Positions 40,538 through 49,236 of a DNA stretch of 64,000 nucleotides are shown piece after piece. The stretch comes from Planctomycetota bacterium. Its GTDB lineage: Bacteria > Planctomycetota > Phycisphaerae > Tepidisphaerales > Tepidisphaeraceae. The translations under genes and the position numbers were made by a program. The notes under the pieces are model-generated. The model was given only the letters and a program-made list of their open reading frames with translations. It was not told the origin of the DNA and searched no databases. How positions within the stretch are numbered: position 1 is the stretch's first letter; each line of letters opens with the position of its first letter. The DNA is taken from contig JBCDKH010000001.1 of the NCBI GenBank assembly GCA_038746835.1, positions 25,958 through 89,957 on the forward strand, read 5' to 3'.

Positions 40538-40597
40538 GTGCCACGACGTGACAACGTCGTGCTTCGAATCCGACACGACCTTGTCACGTCGTGGCAC
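40538..40597. repeat. Long hairpin between convergent genes
   Basis: GTGCCACGACGTGACAA (40538-40554) and its exact complement TTGTCACGTCGTGGCAC (40581-40597). Inside, GTCGTG (40556) pairs with CACGAC (40574) after one C-C mismatch, giving a stem of about 24 pairs and a 12-base loop. It has no T-run. It separates the SNF2 unit from the convergent LOV kinase gene. Confidence 0.85.
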
Positions 40598-40639
40598 GGG
40601 GCACCTCAATTCAAGTTAAGCCGAGTTGGCGGAGCGGTT

Positions 40640-42628
40640 TCATCGAATCGGAAACTCGACCGCGACTATCGTCCCGCCGACCTCGCGGTGTCGGATGGCG
40701 AAGTGGCCGTCGATGAGGGCGGAGCGGTGACGCATCGACTGGACGCCCATGCCCGCGTCGCCGTCGCTCCCGGCACGGCCCGCCGCGTCAAAGCCACTTG
40801 GAAGACCGCGGCCGTCGTCTTCGATCGAGAGAACGCCCGTGAAGCTGTCATCCAGCCGCAGCCCGAGCACGATCGAGTCGGGCTTTCCGTGCCGGGCCGC
40901 GTTGGCGACGGCCTCGCTGGCGATTCGGTAAAGCTGCACGCGACGCTCCTCGCTCTCAGGCTCGCAAGACGCATCGGCGTCCACGACGACGCGGCAGCCG
41001 AAGGACCTTTCGACGCGGTCGGCGAGCGCGCCCAGCGCTGAAACGAGCCCACGTTCGCGAACTTCGATGCCGCCGAGGTTGTGGCTCAAATCACGCGCTT
41101 GCCGGGCAGCAGCCGTCGCCTGTTGGACGGCGTCGTCGAGTTGCTCGATGACCGCGTCGCCGACATCGGTCGATGCGAGCTGGCGACGCGTGTTGCCGAC
41201 GAGCAGCGTGACCATGTTGAGCTGCTGGGCGACGGTGTCGTGCAGATCGCGTGCGATGCGTTCGCGTTCGCGTTCCTGCGCGTCGATGACCTGCCGCTCC
41301 AGACCGCGCTGGTGCGTGACGTCCTGGGCGACGTAGCAGAAGCTGCCGCGCGGGGTCGTGCCGTCGACGATTGGAGCGACGGTGATGCTGAGTCGCGTCA
41401 CCCGGCCATCGCCGTCGCATGTCGCTTCGAAGCGCTGCGGTTCGCCGGTTCGGGCAACACGGTTCAGCGCTGCCGCCCAGTCGCGCTGGGCCGAGTCGTT
41501 GAAGCCGAACTGATCGAGCGACATGCGCATCGCCTCGTCCCGCTCGACGCCATAGTGATCGAGTGCGGCCTGGTTGAGTTCGACGTGCGACGTGAGCCGG
41601 GCAACCTTGCCGGCGTCTCCGTTGACGTCGTGTTCGTAAAGGTCGCGGGCCGCCTGTCGTCGCTGGTCGAACTCGCCCTCGTCGTATCGGCCGATGTCCG
41701 ACTCCGACGCACCAACCTGCACGACGGCCATGAGCAGCGGGGCCGAGTCGAAAAAGCCGTTGAGCAGTCGTCCGCGCTGTCGAAGCTCGCGCTCGGCTTC
41801 GACCCGCTGCGTCACGTCGTTCTGCACGCCGATGAAGCCGGCAAAGACGCCGCCCATCGACACGGGCGTGAGGTAAAGGTCGTTGTAGAACAGCTCGCCG
41901 TTCTTGCGGTAGTTACGGAGCGTGACGTTGACGAACTCCCGGGACTCAATGCCGCGGCGAAGCTCCTCCAGCGCCTCGGCTTGGTCGACCTCGTCGTCGG
42001 CAAACTCGCCGGTGTTCTCCACGTCTCGCCGGTTCGCGTCGTCGGCACGACACTGCAGGAAGCGGCAGTTGCGGCCGATGATCTCGTCCTCGTCATAGCC
42101 GGTGACGCTGCGGAAGCCTTCGTTCGCGTAGACGAGCGGCAGATCATCCTGCCCGGCCTGGGCGATCACGATGCTGCTGTTCGCCGCCTCGACGGCCTGG
42201 AGCAGAAGCTGGCGATTCGGCACCTGCCGCGCCGGCTTGCCGATGGACCGCAACGACAACGCGATTCCCGAAAAGTCGGCGTTGTCGCGAAGGTCTGTGA
42301 TCGTGCCGGCCGTGAGCTGAAAGAGCCCGTTGCCGAGATCGAATCGAAGCTCGACGTGGTGGAGATCGAACCGGGCGAGTGCCTCGAAGACATCCTCGCC
42401 AGTCAGCAAGACCTGGTCGCCCGGGTGAAGAAAGCTCGACAGCTTCTGCCCGACCGCCCGATCGGCCGTGAGGCCGACGTCCTGGATCGAGCTTCCGCCG
42501 ACGCGTTTGATCGTGCCGTTTGACTCCAGAAGCAGCAGGACATCGCGCCCGTGATGGACGATCGCATCTCCCAGCCCGACGGGCGTCACAATGTCTTGTG
42601 ACAGGTTGTCGTCGGGAGGAGAAGGCAT
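40640..42628 (-). CDS. LOV-domain (blue-light) sensor histidine kinase
   Basis: A 662-residue soluble kinase without membrane helices. An N-terminal PAS-like region (about 20-130) is followed by a LOV domain (about 145-275) with the flavin motif GRNCRFLQC; Cys188 is the residue that forms the photo-adduct with FMN. Then come a second PAS-like domain (about 285-440), a HisKA_3 dimerisation helix with His463 (RERIARDLHDTVAQQL), and a HATPase domain (RIASEAVANAARHG, then DDGRGLPSG, AGMGVQSMRHR). HisKA_3 kinases normally pair with a NarL/LuxR-type regulator; none is adjacent, so it is an orphan here. Blue-light sensing is a well-supported inference from the intact motif. Confidence 0.93.
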   Translation of the reverse strand: MPSPPDDNLSQDIVTPVGLGDAIVHHGRDVLLLLESNGTIKRVGGSSIQDVGLTADRAVGQKLSSFLHPGDQVLLTGEDVFEALARFDLHHVELRFDLGNGLFQLTAGTITDLRDNADFSGIALSLRSIGKPARQVPNRQLLLQAVEAANSSIVIAQAGQDDLPLVYANEGFRSVTGYDEDEIIGRNCRFLQCRADDANRRDVENTGEFADDEVDQAEALEELRRGIESREFVNVTLRNYRKNGELFYNDLYLTPVSMGGVFAGFIGVQNDVTQRVEAERELRQRGRLLNGFFDSAPLLMAVVQVGASESDIGRYDEGEFDQRRQAARDLYEHDVNGDAGKVARLTSHVELNQAALDHYGVERDEAMRMSLDQFGFNDSAQRDWAAALNRVARTGEPQRFEATCDGDGRVTRLSITVAPIVDGTTPRGSFCYVAQDVTHQRGLERQVIDAQERERERIARDLHDTVAQQLNMVTLLVGNTRRQLASTDVGDAVIEQLDDAVQQATAAARQARDLSHNLGGIEVRERGLVSALGALADRVERSFGCRVVVDADASCEPESEERRVQLYRIASEAVANAARHGKPDSIVLGLRLDDSFTGVLSIEDDGRGLPSGFDAAGRAGSDGDAGMGVQSMRHRSALIDGHFAIRHREVGGTIVAVEFPIR

Positions 42629-42760
42629 GACAAGTGGATGCGACGAAACGCCCTAGCCCCAACACGCCAAAGTCATTTTGGCAATGTCACATAACCTAAC
42701 GCCTCCGGCCGCGCGATTCTGCCCTGCGCGACACAATTCAAGAGTTTGGTCAGGCAACCC

Positions 42761-44074
42761 ATGACGCCCATCCAGCCCTACCCCGCGACGCTCGAGCCGC
42801 AGTCGTTCACCGAGCCGGCGATCGTGCTGCATTGGCTCGTGCGACTCCGCTGGCTCGCGGCACTCGGGCAGCTGCTGGCCATCGGTCTGGCGATCTGGCT
42901 GCTGGGCCTTGGCTATGGCTGGACACCGCTGGCGGTGGTCGTCGCGGTGACGCTCGTGTCGAACGTGTTGCTGGCGGCGGCGTTACCGCGGTTGCCCGAC
43001 CCGCCGAGGTCTCTAGCGGCGGGCGTGGTGCTGGCCGACGTGCTGCTGCTGACGACGCTTCTGTTTTTCACGGGCGGCGCAGCGAATCCGTTCACGCTGC
43101 TCTACGTGCTGCACGTTGCGCTGGCGGCGAGCGTGCTCGGGTCACGCTGGACGTGGATCGTCGTCGGCCTCGTTGGCGTCTGCTTCGGGTTCGTTGCGCT
43201 CGTGCATCGTCCACTCGAGCCCACGTCGACCGACGTGTTGGAAGGAGACATCCTGCTCTACGGGCAGGCGATGGCACTCCTGCTGGTCGTGCTGCTCGTG
43301 GGTTACTTCGTCAGCCGAGTCGTCGCGTCACTTCGACAACGCGAGGCGGAGCTTGCGCGGGTTCGCGAGGAAGCCCAGGTCGGCGAACGGCTCGCGGCGA
43401 TCACGACACTCGCCGCCGGCGCTGCGCACGAGCTAGGCACACCGCTGGCGACAATTGCGGTCACCAGTCGCGAGATGGAGCTGGCCGCCGAGAAGCTCGG
43501 CGACGACGCGCTCGCGGAGGACGCCACGCTTGTTCGCCAGCAGGTCGAGCGTTGCCGGCAGATCCTCGAACACCTCCGTGGTGACGTCGCCGGCCGAGGC
43601 ACCGACGAGCCCGGCGAGTCCGATGTCCAGGCCTGTGCTGAGGCGGTCCGCGATCGTCTTCGCCCGGGCCGACGTGAGAAGGTGATCATCGACTTCCGAT
43701 CGCCCGTCCACGCGGCCGTTGCACCAAGGGCGTTGGAGCAGGCGTTGGAGCTTCTCGTGAACAATGCCTTTCAAGCGGGCGAGGCCGCGGGCATCGATGG
43801 GCCGGTCGAGATCGATGCCATTCAGGACCCATTCGCCGCACGCGTGAGCGTGATCGACATCGGCCCCGGCATGGCACCCGAGGTCGCTGCCCGCGCGGCC
43901 GAACCCTTCTTCACCACCAAAGACCCCGGCGGCGGGATGGGGCTGGGGCTCTTCCTCGTCCGGCTGATCGCCGAAAAGGCCGGTGGAAGCTTCAAGCTCA
44001 ACTCCGAGGTCGGCAAAGGCACCATCGCCACGCTCGCGCTGCCACCGATCCCGGATCCCAACGAGCCAAAGTGA
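42761..44074 (+). CDS. regB: RegB/PrrB-type redox-sensing histidine kinase
   Basis: A 437-residue membrane kinase. The N-terminal half has about six helices, and FFTGGAANPFTLLYVLHVAL contains the G-G-x-x-N-P-F motif that binds ubiquinone in RegB. The dimerisation helix carries the phospho-accepting His in AAGAAHELGTPLATIAV; the ATPase domain shows NNAFQAGEA, DIGPGMAP and GMGLGLFLVRLIAEKAGG. The cytoplasmic redox Cys box of proteobacterial RegB is not obvious here. The ATG at 42761 is chosen over a TTG 15 bp upstream. The cognate RegA-type regulator is the next gene, convergent. RegBA systems control respiration, which would fit the oxidase operon in this window. Confidence 0.9.
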   Translation: MTPIQPYPATLEPQSFTEPAIVLHWLVRLRWLAALGQLLAIGLAIWLLGLGYGWTPLAVVVAVTLVSNVLLAAALPRLPDPPRSLAAGVVLADVLLLTTLLFFTGGAANPFTLLYVLHVALAASVLGSRWTWIVVGLVGVCFGFVALVHRPLEPTSTDVLEGDILLYGQAMALLLVVLLVGYFVSRVVASLRQREAELARVREEAQVGERLAAITTLAAGAAHELGTPLATIAVTSREMELAAEKLGDDALAEDATLVRQQVERCRQILEHLRGDVAGRGTDEPGESDVQACAEAVRDRLRPGRREKVIIDFRSPVHAAVAPRALEQALELLVNNAFQAGEAAGIDGPVEIDAIQDPFAARVSVIDIGPGMAPEVAARAAEPFFTTKDPGGGMGLGLFLVRLIAEKAGGSFKLNSEVGKGTIATLALPPIPDPNEPK

Positions 44075-44099
44075 CGTCGAGGCTCCGTCCACACGTCAC

Positions 44100-44714
44100 T
44101 CACTCCAACGGCGGCAGCTTGTGGAGCTTGCGCTGCAGGCTGCGCCTGTGGATGCCCAGCTTCCGTGCGGCCTGGCTGATGTTGCCGTTGCAGTCGCTGA
44201 GCACGCGATGGATGTAGTCCCACTCGACCCGCGCCAGACTCGGCATCTGCGCTTCGGCCGCCTTGATGCGGGGAAGATTCGGCAACGGACGATCGGCCGC
44301 CTTGGCCTCGGCGGCCTCGAACGACGCGAGGATCTGATCCGCATCGACCGGCTTGGTCAGGTAGTCCGCGGCACCGAGCTTCACCGCTTCGACGGCCGTC
44401 GCGATCGTGCCGTAGCCGGTCAGAACGACGATCTGCATGTCGCCGTCGATGGCGTGGAGCGACTTGACGAGCTCCAGGCCGCCGCGTCCCGGCATGCGAA
44501 GGTCGACCGAGGCCCAGTCGGGCTTGAACTCGCGAGCCGCCTTCTCCGCACCGTCGGCGTCTGCCGCGGACGCGGTTTCGAGGCCGCGGTTGGACATGGC
44601 TCGGACGAGTCGCGTGCGGAACATCTCGTCGTCGTCGACGACGAGCATGCGCAGGCGATTCTCAGCAAGATCGGCGGACGGATCGGCTCCGGCGTCGTTG
44701 GCCGCGATGGTCAT
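44100..44714 (-). CDS. regA: RegA/ActR-type response regulator
   Basis: 204 residues. Receiver domain at about 20-140: acidic pocket VVDDDEMF, phospho-acceptor Asp in ASVDLRMPGRGG, and the Lys in ADYLTKPVDADQ. A Fis-type helix-turn-helix at the C-terminus (NGNISQAARKLGIHRRSLQRKLHK, with NISQAARKLGIHRR as the core) is the RegA/PrrA/ActR family hallmark, separated by a Pro-rich linker. It would bind DNA in response to phosphorylation by the convergent kinase at 42761. It is transcribed divergently from its partner's end, only 25 bp from the kinase stop, so the pair has separate promoters. Confidence 0.93.
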   Translation of the reverse strand: MTIAANDAGADPSADLAENRLRMLVVDDDEMFRTRLVRAMSNRGLETASAADADGAEKAAREFKPDWASVDLRMPGRGGLELVKSLHAIDGDMQIVVLTGYGTIATAVEAVKLGAADYLTKPVDADQILASFEAAEAKAADRPLPNLPRIKAAEAQMPSLARVEWDYIHRVLSDCNGNISQAARKLGIHRRSLQRKLHKLPPLE

Positions 44715-44732
44715 GCCCGCATTGTAATCCCT

Positions 44733-46247
44733 CTATCGCCCCGGCAGGAGCAGGTCCCCCGGTTCCTCGTCGCGAACCACGCCGCCGAGAAAGACGGCAA
44801 AGACCCGATTGCCGCTCGCGACGCGGACGATCACTCCTACCTGCGGCGGAACACCGTCGAGCGCCGTCATCGCCTGACGCGCCGATCCGACCGGTCGGCC
44901 ACCGATCGCGAAGATCTGATCGCCGGCGCGAATGCCCGCGCGGTTCGCGGGCGACCCGGGCTCGACCGCCACCACCATCGGCGGGCCGTTGACGCGATCT
45001 TCGAACCGCAGGCCGTACAGGTCGCCACCCATCGGCTCGAGGTTGAAGTCGAGCGAACCCCTCGGACGCTCCTCAATGACGACGCTCACTTGCTCCTCGG
45101 CAGCGTCCCTCACCACCGTCAGATCGATCGCTTCACCCGGCTCAGCAAAACCGACAATGAGGATCAGCTCTGAAAAGTCGTCCACGCGTCGTCCGTCGAT
45201 CTCGGTGATCACATCGCCGCGACGGAGGTCCGCTTCCGCCGCCGGCGTCCCACGAAAGACTCGGCCGACAAGGACGCCGCGATCGTCTTCGAGGCCGAGC
45301 CGTCGATAGGCGTTGTCGTACTCCGAAAGCGCTGCCCCACGAATCCCGAGCCACCCTCGGACGACCCGGCCACGGTCGCGAATGTCTTCGTAAAACCGCT
45401 TGGCCTGATTGCTCGGAATCGCAAAACCCACGCCGCTGAAGCTGCCGCTGCGTGAGAAAATCGCGGTGTTGATGCCGACGACGCGCCCGGCCACGTCCAC
45501 CAGCGGGCCGCCGGAGTTGCCGGGATTGATCGCTGCGTCGACCTGAATGAAGTCCTGGAACGTCGGCTCGCCCAGTGGTGACAAGATCAGCTCGCCCTGC
45601 GTCCGGTTGAGCGCACTGACGACGCCCGCGGTCATGCTGCCGACGAAGCCGAAGGGGCTGCCGAAGGCCAGCACCCAGTCGCCCTTCTGCAACAGGTCGC
45701 TGTCGCCCCAGTCGGCCGGAACGAGTCCGATGGCGCGCACTTCGACCACGGCGAGGTCACTCTGCTGGTCTTCGCCGATGACCCGCGCGTCGAGACGTCT
45801 GCCGTCACTGAGCGTCACCGCGATGTCACTGTGCCCGCGGACGACGTGTTCGTTGGTGATGATGTGGCCGATCGGGAGTCGCTCGCCTTCGTCCTCGATG
45901 ACGGCGACGATCACGCCGCTGCCGCTGTTGGAGGCAGGCGTGTCGCTGCCGACGACGCTGTTGGGCGGACGGATGACATCGATCTTCACGACCGCCGGCT
46001 CCATGACGGCGTTGACTTCGTTGAAGACGCCCTGCAGCTCGTTGACGCTCGCCAGCCGCAGGCGGGCTTCGCGGACCTCTTCGCGACGTTGCTCACCCGC
46101 TCGGGATTCAATGCCCCGTCGCACCGCCCACCCCGCGACGAGGATCACCCACATCAGCACGATCCCGATCACGATCGTGCGGATCGCGATCAACCGGTCA
46201 TTGGTACCGGGCGGCGGCGGTGGCTGGAGATCTTCGGCCTCGGTCAC
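44733..46247 (-). CDS. HtrA/DegP-like serine protease
   Basis: A 504-residue envelope protease. One N-terminal membrane helix (about 20-42), a coiled segment (50-85), the trypsin-like domain with the triad His in IITNEHVVRG, Asp in SDLAVVEV and Ser in NPGNSGGPLVD, and two PDZ domains (about 290-385 and 400-490). It would degrade or refold misfolded periplasmic proteins. The start is the GTG at 46247: AAGGAG, which forms the last two codons of panB, lies 7 bp upstream, and the gene begins 4 bp after the panB stop, so the two are translationally linked. Confidence 0.93.
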   Translation of the reverse strand: MTEAEDLQPPPPPGTNDRLIAIRTIVIGIVLMWVILVAGWAVRRGIESRAGEQRREEVREARLRLASVNELQGVFNEVNAVMEPAVVKIDVIRPPNSVVGSDTPASNSGSGVIVAVIEDEGERLPIGHIITNEHVVRGHSDIAVTLSDGRRLDARVIGEDQQSDLAVVEVRAIGLVPADWGDSDLLQKGDWVLAFGSPFGFVGSMTAGVVSALNRTQGELILSPLGEPTFQDFIQVDAAINPGNSGGPLVDVAGRVVGINTAIFSRSGSFSGVGFAIPSNQAKRFYEDIRDRGRVVRGWLGIRGAALSEYDNAYRRLGLEDDRGVLVGRVFRGTPAAEADLRRGDVITEIDGRRVDDFSELILIVGFAEPGEAIDLTVVRDAAEEQVSVVIEERPRGSLDFNLEPMGGDLYGLRFEDRVNGPPMVVAVEPGSPANRAGIRAGDQIFAIGGRPVGSARQAMTALDGVPPQVGVIVRVASGNRVFAVFLGGVVRDEEPGDLLLPGR

Positions 46248-46251
46248 GACA

Positions 46252-47088
46252 TCACTCCTTGGACAAATACAAGTGCTCACCGGCGGGGTAGCTGCCGTCG
46301 CGCACCATGGTCACCCATGCCGACGCCGCCTGTCGCAACGACGGCTGGCCCATGTCCGGCACGAACTTCGGTCGACGATTCGAAAGCCCCAGCAAATCCG
46401 TCAAAACCACCACATGCGCCATCGGCGAGGAACCGGCTCCGCAGCCAATGACAGGAATCGTCGTCCGCTCGATGACCAGTTTCGACGCCTCGGGCGGCAC
46501 GGCCTCCAGCAGGAGCGTCGCGGCGCCAGCGTACTCGAAGTCCTCCGCATCCTTCGCCAGCTGCTCCGCCGCTCCCGCGTCGGCAGCCTGCACGCGGTAG
46601 CCCGACCGCTGCACGCTCTGCGGCCGAAGCCCCAGGTGACAGCACACCGCCACACCCGCGTCGGCCAACTGCGTCACGAGCGGCAGCAAGCTCCGCGTGA
46701 CTTCCAGCTTGACCGAGTCGCAACCCGTCTCGCGAACCATCCGGCAGACGTTCGCGACGGCCGATGCTGCATCGGCGTGGTAGCTGCCAAACGGCATGTC
46801 GACCATGACGTAGCTCGCCGTCGCCCCGCGTCGGACGGCCTTTCCGAGCGTGATGAGTGTGTCGAGGTCGATCGCGGTCGTCCGCTCGTGCCCCAGGACG
46901 ACGTTCGCCGCCGAGTCGCCGACGAGCAGCAGTTCAACGCCGCACTGCTGCAGATGGACAGCCGTCGTGAAGTCGTAGCAGGTGAGCATCGCCATGCGAC
47001 GCCCGTCGTCCCTTGCCTGCTGAACATCGCGCAGCCGGACGGGCTGCAGCACGGGCTCCGGACTGGCATCGTCACGCTCCGCAGGCAC
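46252..47088 (-). CDS. panB: 3-methyl-2-oxobutanoate hydroxymethyltransferase
   Basis: First committed step of pantothenate/CoA synthesis: adds a hydroxymethyl group from methylene-THF to ketoisovalerate. The 278-residue protein has MLTCYDFTTAVHLQQCG, LLLVGDSAANVVLGHE (metal-binding Asp), VMVDMPFGSY, SVKLE and CCHLGLRPQSV, all conserved PanB blocks. The usual M-x-H-x-G-L in the last motif is C-C-H-L-G-L. HtrA follows 4 bp later. A dispersed repeat lies upstream. No panC or panD is adjacent. Confidence 0.95.
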   Translation of the reverse strand: MPAERDDASPEPVLQPVRLRDVQQARDDGRRMAMLTCYDFTTAVHLQQCGVELLLVGDSAANVVLGHERTTAIDLDTLITLGKAVRRGATASYVMVDMPFGSYHADAASAVANVCRMVRETGCDSVKLEVTRSLLPLVTQLADAGVAVCCHLGLRPQSVQRSGYRVQAADAGAAEQLAKDAEDFEYAGAATLLLEAVPPEASKLVIERTTIPVIGCGAGSSPMAHVVVLTDLLGLSNRRPKFVPDMGQPSLRQAASAWVTMVRDGSYPAGEHLYLSKE

Positions 47089-47110
47089 TTATGAGCCTAG
47101 CGCCCACTCC

Positions 47111-47200
47111 GTCATCCCGAGCGCAGCAGAGGAACCTCGCCTGGTTCTGCGCGTACGCGCCGACGAGCCCCTTCAACTCGCTGCGCTCGCTCAGGATGGC
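47111..47200. repeat. Dispersed palindromic repeat, copy G
   Basis: A full-length 90-bp copy, somewhat decayed (GAGGAACCTCG instead of GAGGGACCTCG; right end CAGGATGGC). It lies between panB and the M16 peptidase gene. Confidence 0.85.
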
Positions 47201-47213
47201 GGATAGTGCGGAC

Positions 47214-48440
47214 TCACGGTCCGAGCGTGACGAGCGTCATCGGGTCGAATGGGTACTTCTGGAAGACAGCCAGGACATCGTCGAGTGTGACGGCGAGGAT
47301 GGCGTCGACTTCGTCCTGCAGCGGACGGTACTTGCCGTCGTAGACCCAGCCGCTGCCGATGGCCCGCATGCGGCTGTTGGTGCTCTCGCCGTGCAATACC
47401 GCCCCGCCGGCGATCTTGTTCTTGGCCCGCTCGATTTCATCGTCGCCGAGGTCGTCTTTGACGCCTCGCAAGACGCCAAGTGCGATGTCGGTCGCCTGTT
47501 CGCTCTTATCGGGATCGCAGGTGAGCGAGAGTGCGAAGCTGCCGACGCGATCGTGCGGATACGGCGAGAGTTCTGCCTCCTCGCAGATCGCCGGATCGAC
47601 CAGTGCCCAGTACAACCGGCTGCCGTCACCGTCGCCAATCAGGTCTGCCAGGACGCGAGCGGCATAGCGATCATCGTGCTGGGCGGACGGGCCGTTCGAC
47701 AACCCCATGACGTAACGCCGCGTCAGCTTCGGATCGACCAGGTGCGTCACGCCGCCTTGCGACTCGGCCGGCGAGAGTTCGCGCTCGAAACCGACCGGCT
47801 GCCAGTGGCCGTAGTGCTCCTGAGCGAGCCGCACGATCTCGTCGAAGTCAAACTGTCCGGCGACGCTCAGCACCGTGTTCCGCGGGCCGTAGTGCTGGTC
47901 GAGGTAACCCTTCATGTCGTCCCGCGCCATGCCGCCGATCGTCTCGGCCGGGCCGAGGATGCTCATCTCCAACGGATGTCCTTCGTAATGCCGGGCCATG
48001 ACCTCTTCGAACACCCGGTGGCCTGGGTCGTCGGCGTACATGGCGATCTCTTCGAGGATGACCTGTTTCTCGGTATCGAAGTCGTCGTTGCGTAACGCCG
48101 GGCGAAACAGGTGCCCCAAGTGCTCCATGACGTCCTTCGTGAACTCCGGCAGGACGGCCGCGTGGTAGCCGGTCATCTCCTGCGTCGTGAACGCGTTGTA
48201 GTTGGCGCCGAGGTCGTCGAAAATCTGGTTCATCTCCGCCGCGTCGCGTGAGTCCGAGCCCTTGAACATCATGTGCTCGAGGAAGTGGCTCACGCCGTTG
48301 AGCCGTCGCGGCTCGTCGCGCGTGCCGGTACGGACGAACAGCCCGCAGGCGAACGAACGACTCGTTGAAATCGGCTCGGCCAGAATGGTCAGGCCGTTGT
48401 CGAGCGTGTGCTCGAAGTGCTTTGAAGCCGCTTGTGGCAT
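47214..48440 (-). CDS. M16 zinc peptidase (catalytic subunit type)
   Basis: A 408-residue pitrilysin/processing-peptidase family protein. The inverted zinc motif is intact, HFLEHMMFKG (H-x-x-E-H), with the downstream third ligand in ILEEIAMYADDPGH. The second half shows the usual RYVMGLSNGPS, GDGDGSRLYWALVDPA and SGWVYDGK segments. There is no signal peptide visible. M16 peptidases often act as pairs; the non-catalytic partner is the gene at 49233 on the same strand, with two opposed genes lying between. The ATG at 48440 fits the domain start; the upstream frame is not protein-like. Confidence 0.93.
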   Translation of the reverse strand: MPQAASKHFEHTLDNGLTILAEPISTSRSFACGLFVRTGTRDEPRRLNGVSHFLEHMMFKGSDSRDAAEMNQIFDDLGANYNAFTTQEMTGYHAAVLPEFTKDVMEHLGHLFRPALRNDDFDTEKQVILEEIAMYADDPGHRVFEEVMARHYEGHPLEMSILGPAETIGGMARDDMKGYLDQHYGPRNTVLSVAGQFDFDEIVRLAQEHYGHWQPVGFERELSPAESQGGVTHLVDPKLTRRYVMGLSNGPSAQHDDRYAARVLADLIGDGDGSRLYWALVDPAICEEAELSPYPHDRVGSFALSLTCDPDKSEQATDIALGVLRGVKDDLGDDEIERAKNKIAGGAVLHGESTNSRMRAIGSGWVYDGKYRPLQDEVDAILAVTLDDVLAVFQKYPFDPMTLVTLGP

Positions 48441-48487
48441 GAGCCGACGGTAGCGCGTCGCTCGGGTGTTTGCGGTAGGATGCACCG

Positions 48488-48754
48488 ATGGACGCCGCCG
48501 ATTCCGCCGCACTTATCTCGCCGCCCAAGGCAGACGGCTACTCGCCGCCGCTGCGGATGAGCCTGGAAGTCGCCGGCCGGGTCTTCAACGTGCGAGAGAC
48601 GGGTCCCGACTTCGTGGTTCTGTCCGACGCCGTCGATGTTGATGCCGATTTCGGCGTGCTTCACACCGTTCTTGATGGCGTCGCGCGCGAACGACGGATC
48701 GCATTGATCGACGGCATTCGCGCCTCCCGCTACGAGCAATCGGTCCGACGATGA
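48488..48754 (+). CDS. Small protein upstream of kinase-like gene
   Basis: 88 residues, no family I recognise. Beta-like core MSLEVAGRVFNVRETGPDFVVL and an acidic VDVDADFG stretch. It overlaps the following gene by 4 bp (ATGA), the pattern of a two-gene module such as a toxin-antitoxin or regulator-enzyme pair. It is on the strand opposite to both flanking M16 genes. Confidence 0.65.
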   Translation: MDAADSAALISPPKADGYSPPLRMSLEVAGRVFNVRETGPDFVVLSDAVDVDADFGVLHTVLDGVARERRIALIDGIRASRYEQSVRR

Positions 48755-49236
48755 CGTTTCGGATCCCACTCAATGTCGCGACCTACTGCGCTGAGAGAGA
48801 CACGTCGCTTGTCGCGATCCTCGGCGAGGGAAAGGACGGCAGTGTTTATGAGACGGATGCCGGATCGGCCGTCAAGCTGCACCATGCTCGCGAGGTCTAC
48901 GAGCGTGAGCGGGACGCCTATTTTCGCCTTCTCAAGCGGAACGTGAGGTTCGTTCGCGACCTTGCCATCCCAAAGCTCCTTCAGCACGACGACGAGTTTC
49001 TCATCCTCGAGCTCACGATCGTCGCACCACCATTCCTGCTCGACTTCGCCTCGGCATACCTCGACGAGCCACCAGATTGGCCGGAGGACGTGGTCGAGCA
49101 TTGGCACGAGCAGCTTCGCGAACGCTTCGAAGACCGCTACGGCGACGTGGTGGGCATCCTTGCCGAACTGGAAGAACAGGCCGGCGTTCATCTGTTCGAT
49201 GTGCACGCCGACAATCTCAAGTTTGATCCGAGCTAG
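48751..49236 (+). CDS. Protein-kinase-like small protein
   Basis: 161 residues. The order of motifs recalls a stripped-down protein kinase: LGEGKDGSVYETDAG (Gly-rich loop), AVKLH (ATP-binding Lys), REVYERERDAYFRL (helix C with Glu), EFLILELTI (hinge) and, at the very end, VHLFDVHADNLKFD in the place of the catalytic loop (Asp and Asn as in RIO/ABC1-type kinases). There is no activation segment or C-lobe beyond it, so activity is uncertain. It overlaps the upstream 88-residue gene by 4 bp, and its TAG stop interlocks tail to tail with the stop of the convergent M16 gene (CTAG). The role is unknown. Confidence 0.65.
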   Translation: MTFRIPLNVATYCAERDTSLVAILGEGKDGSVYETDAGSAVKLHHAREVYERERDAYFRLLKRNVRFVRDLAIPKLLQHDDEFLILELTIVAPPFLLDFASAYLDEPPDWPEDVVEHWHEQLRERFEDRYGDVVGILAELEEQAGVHLFDVHADNLKFDPS

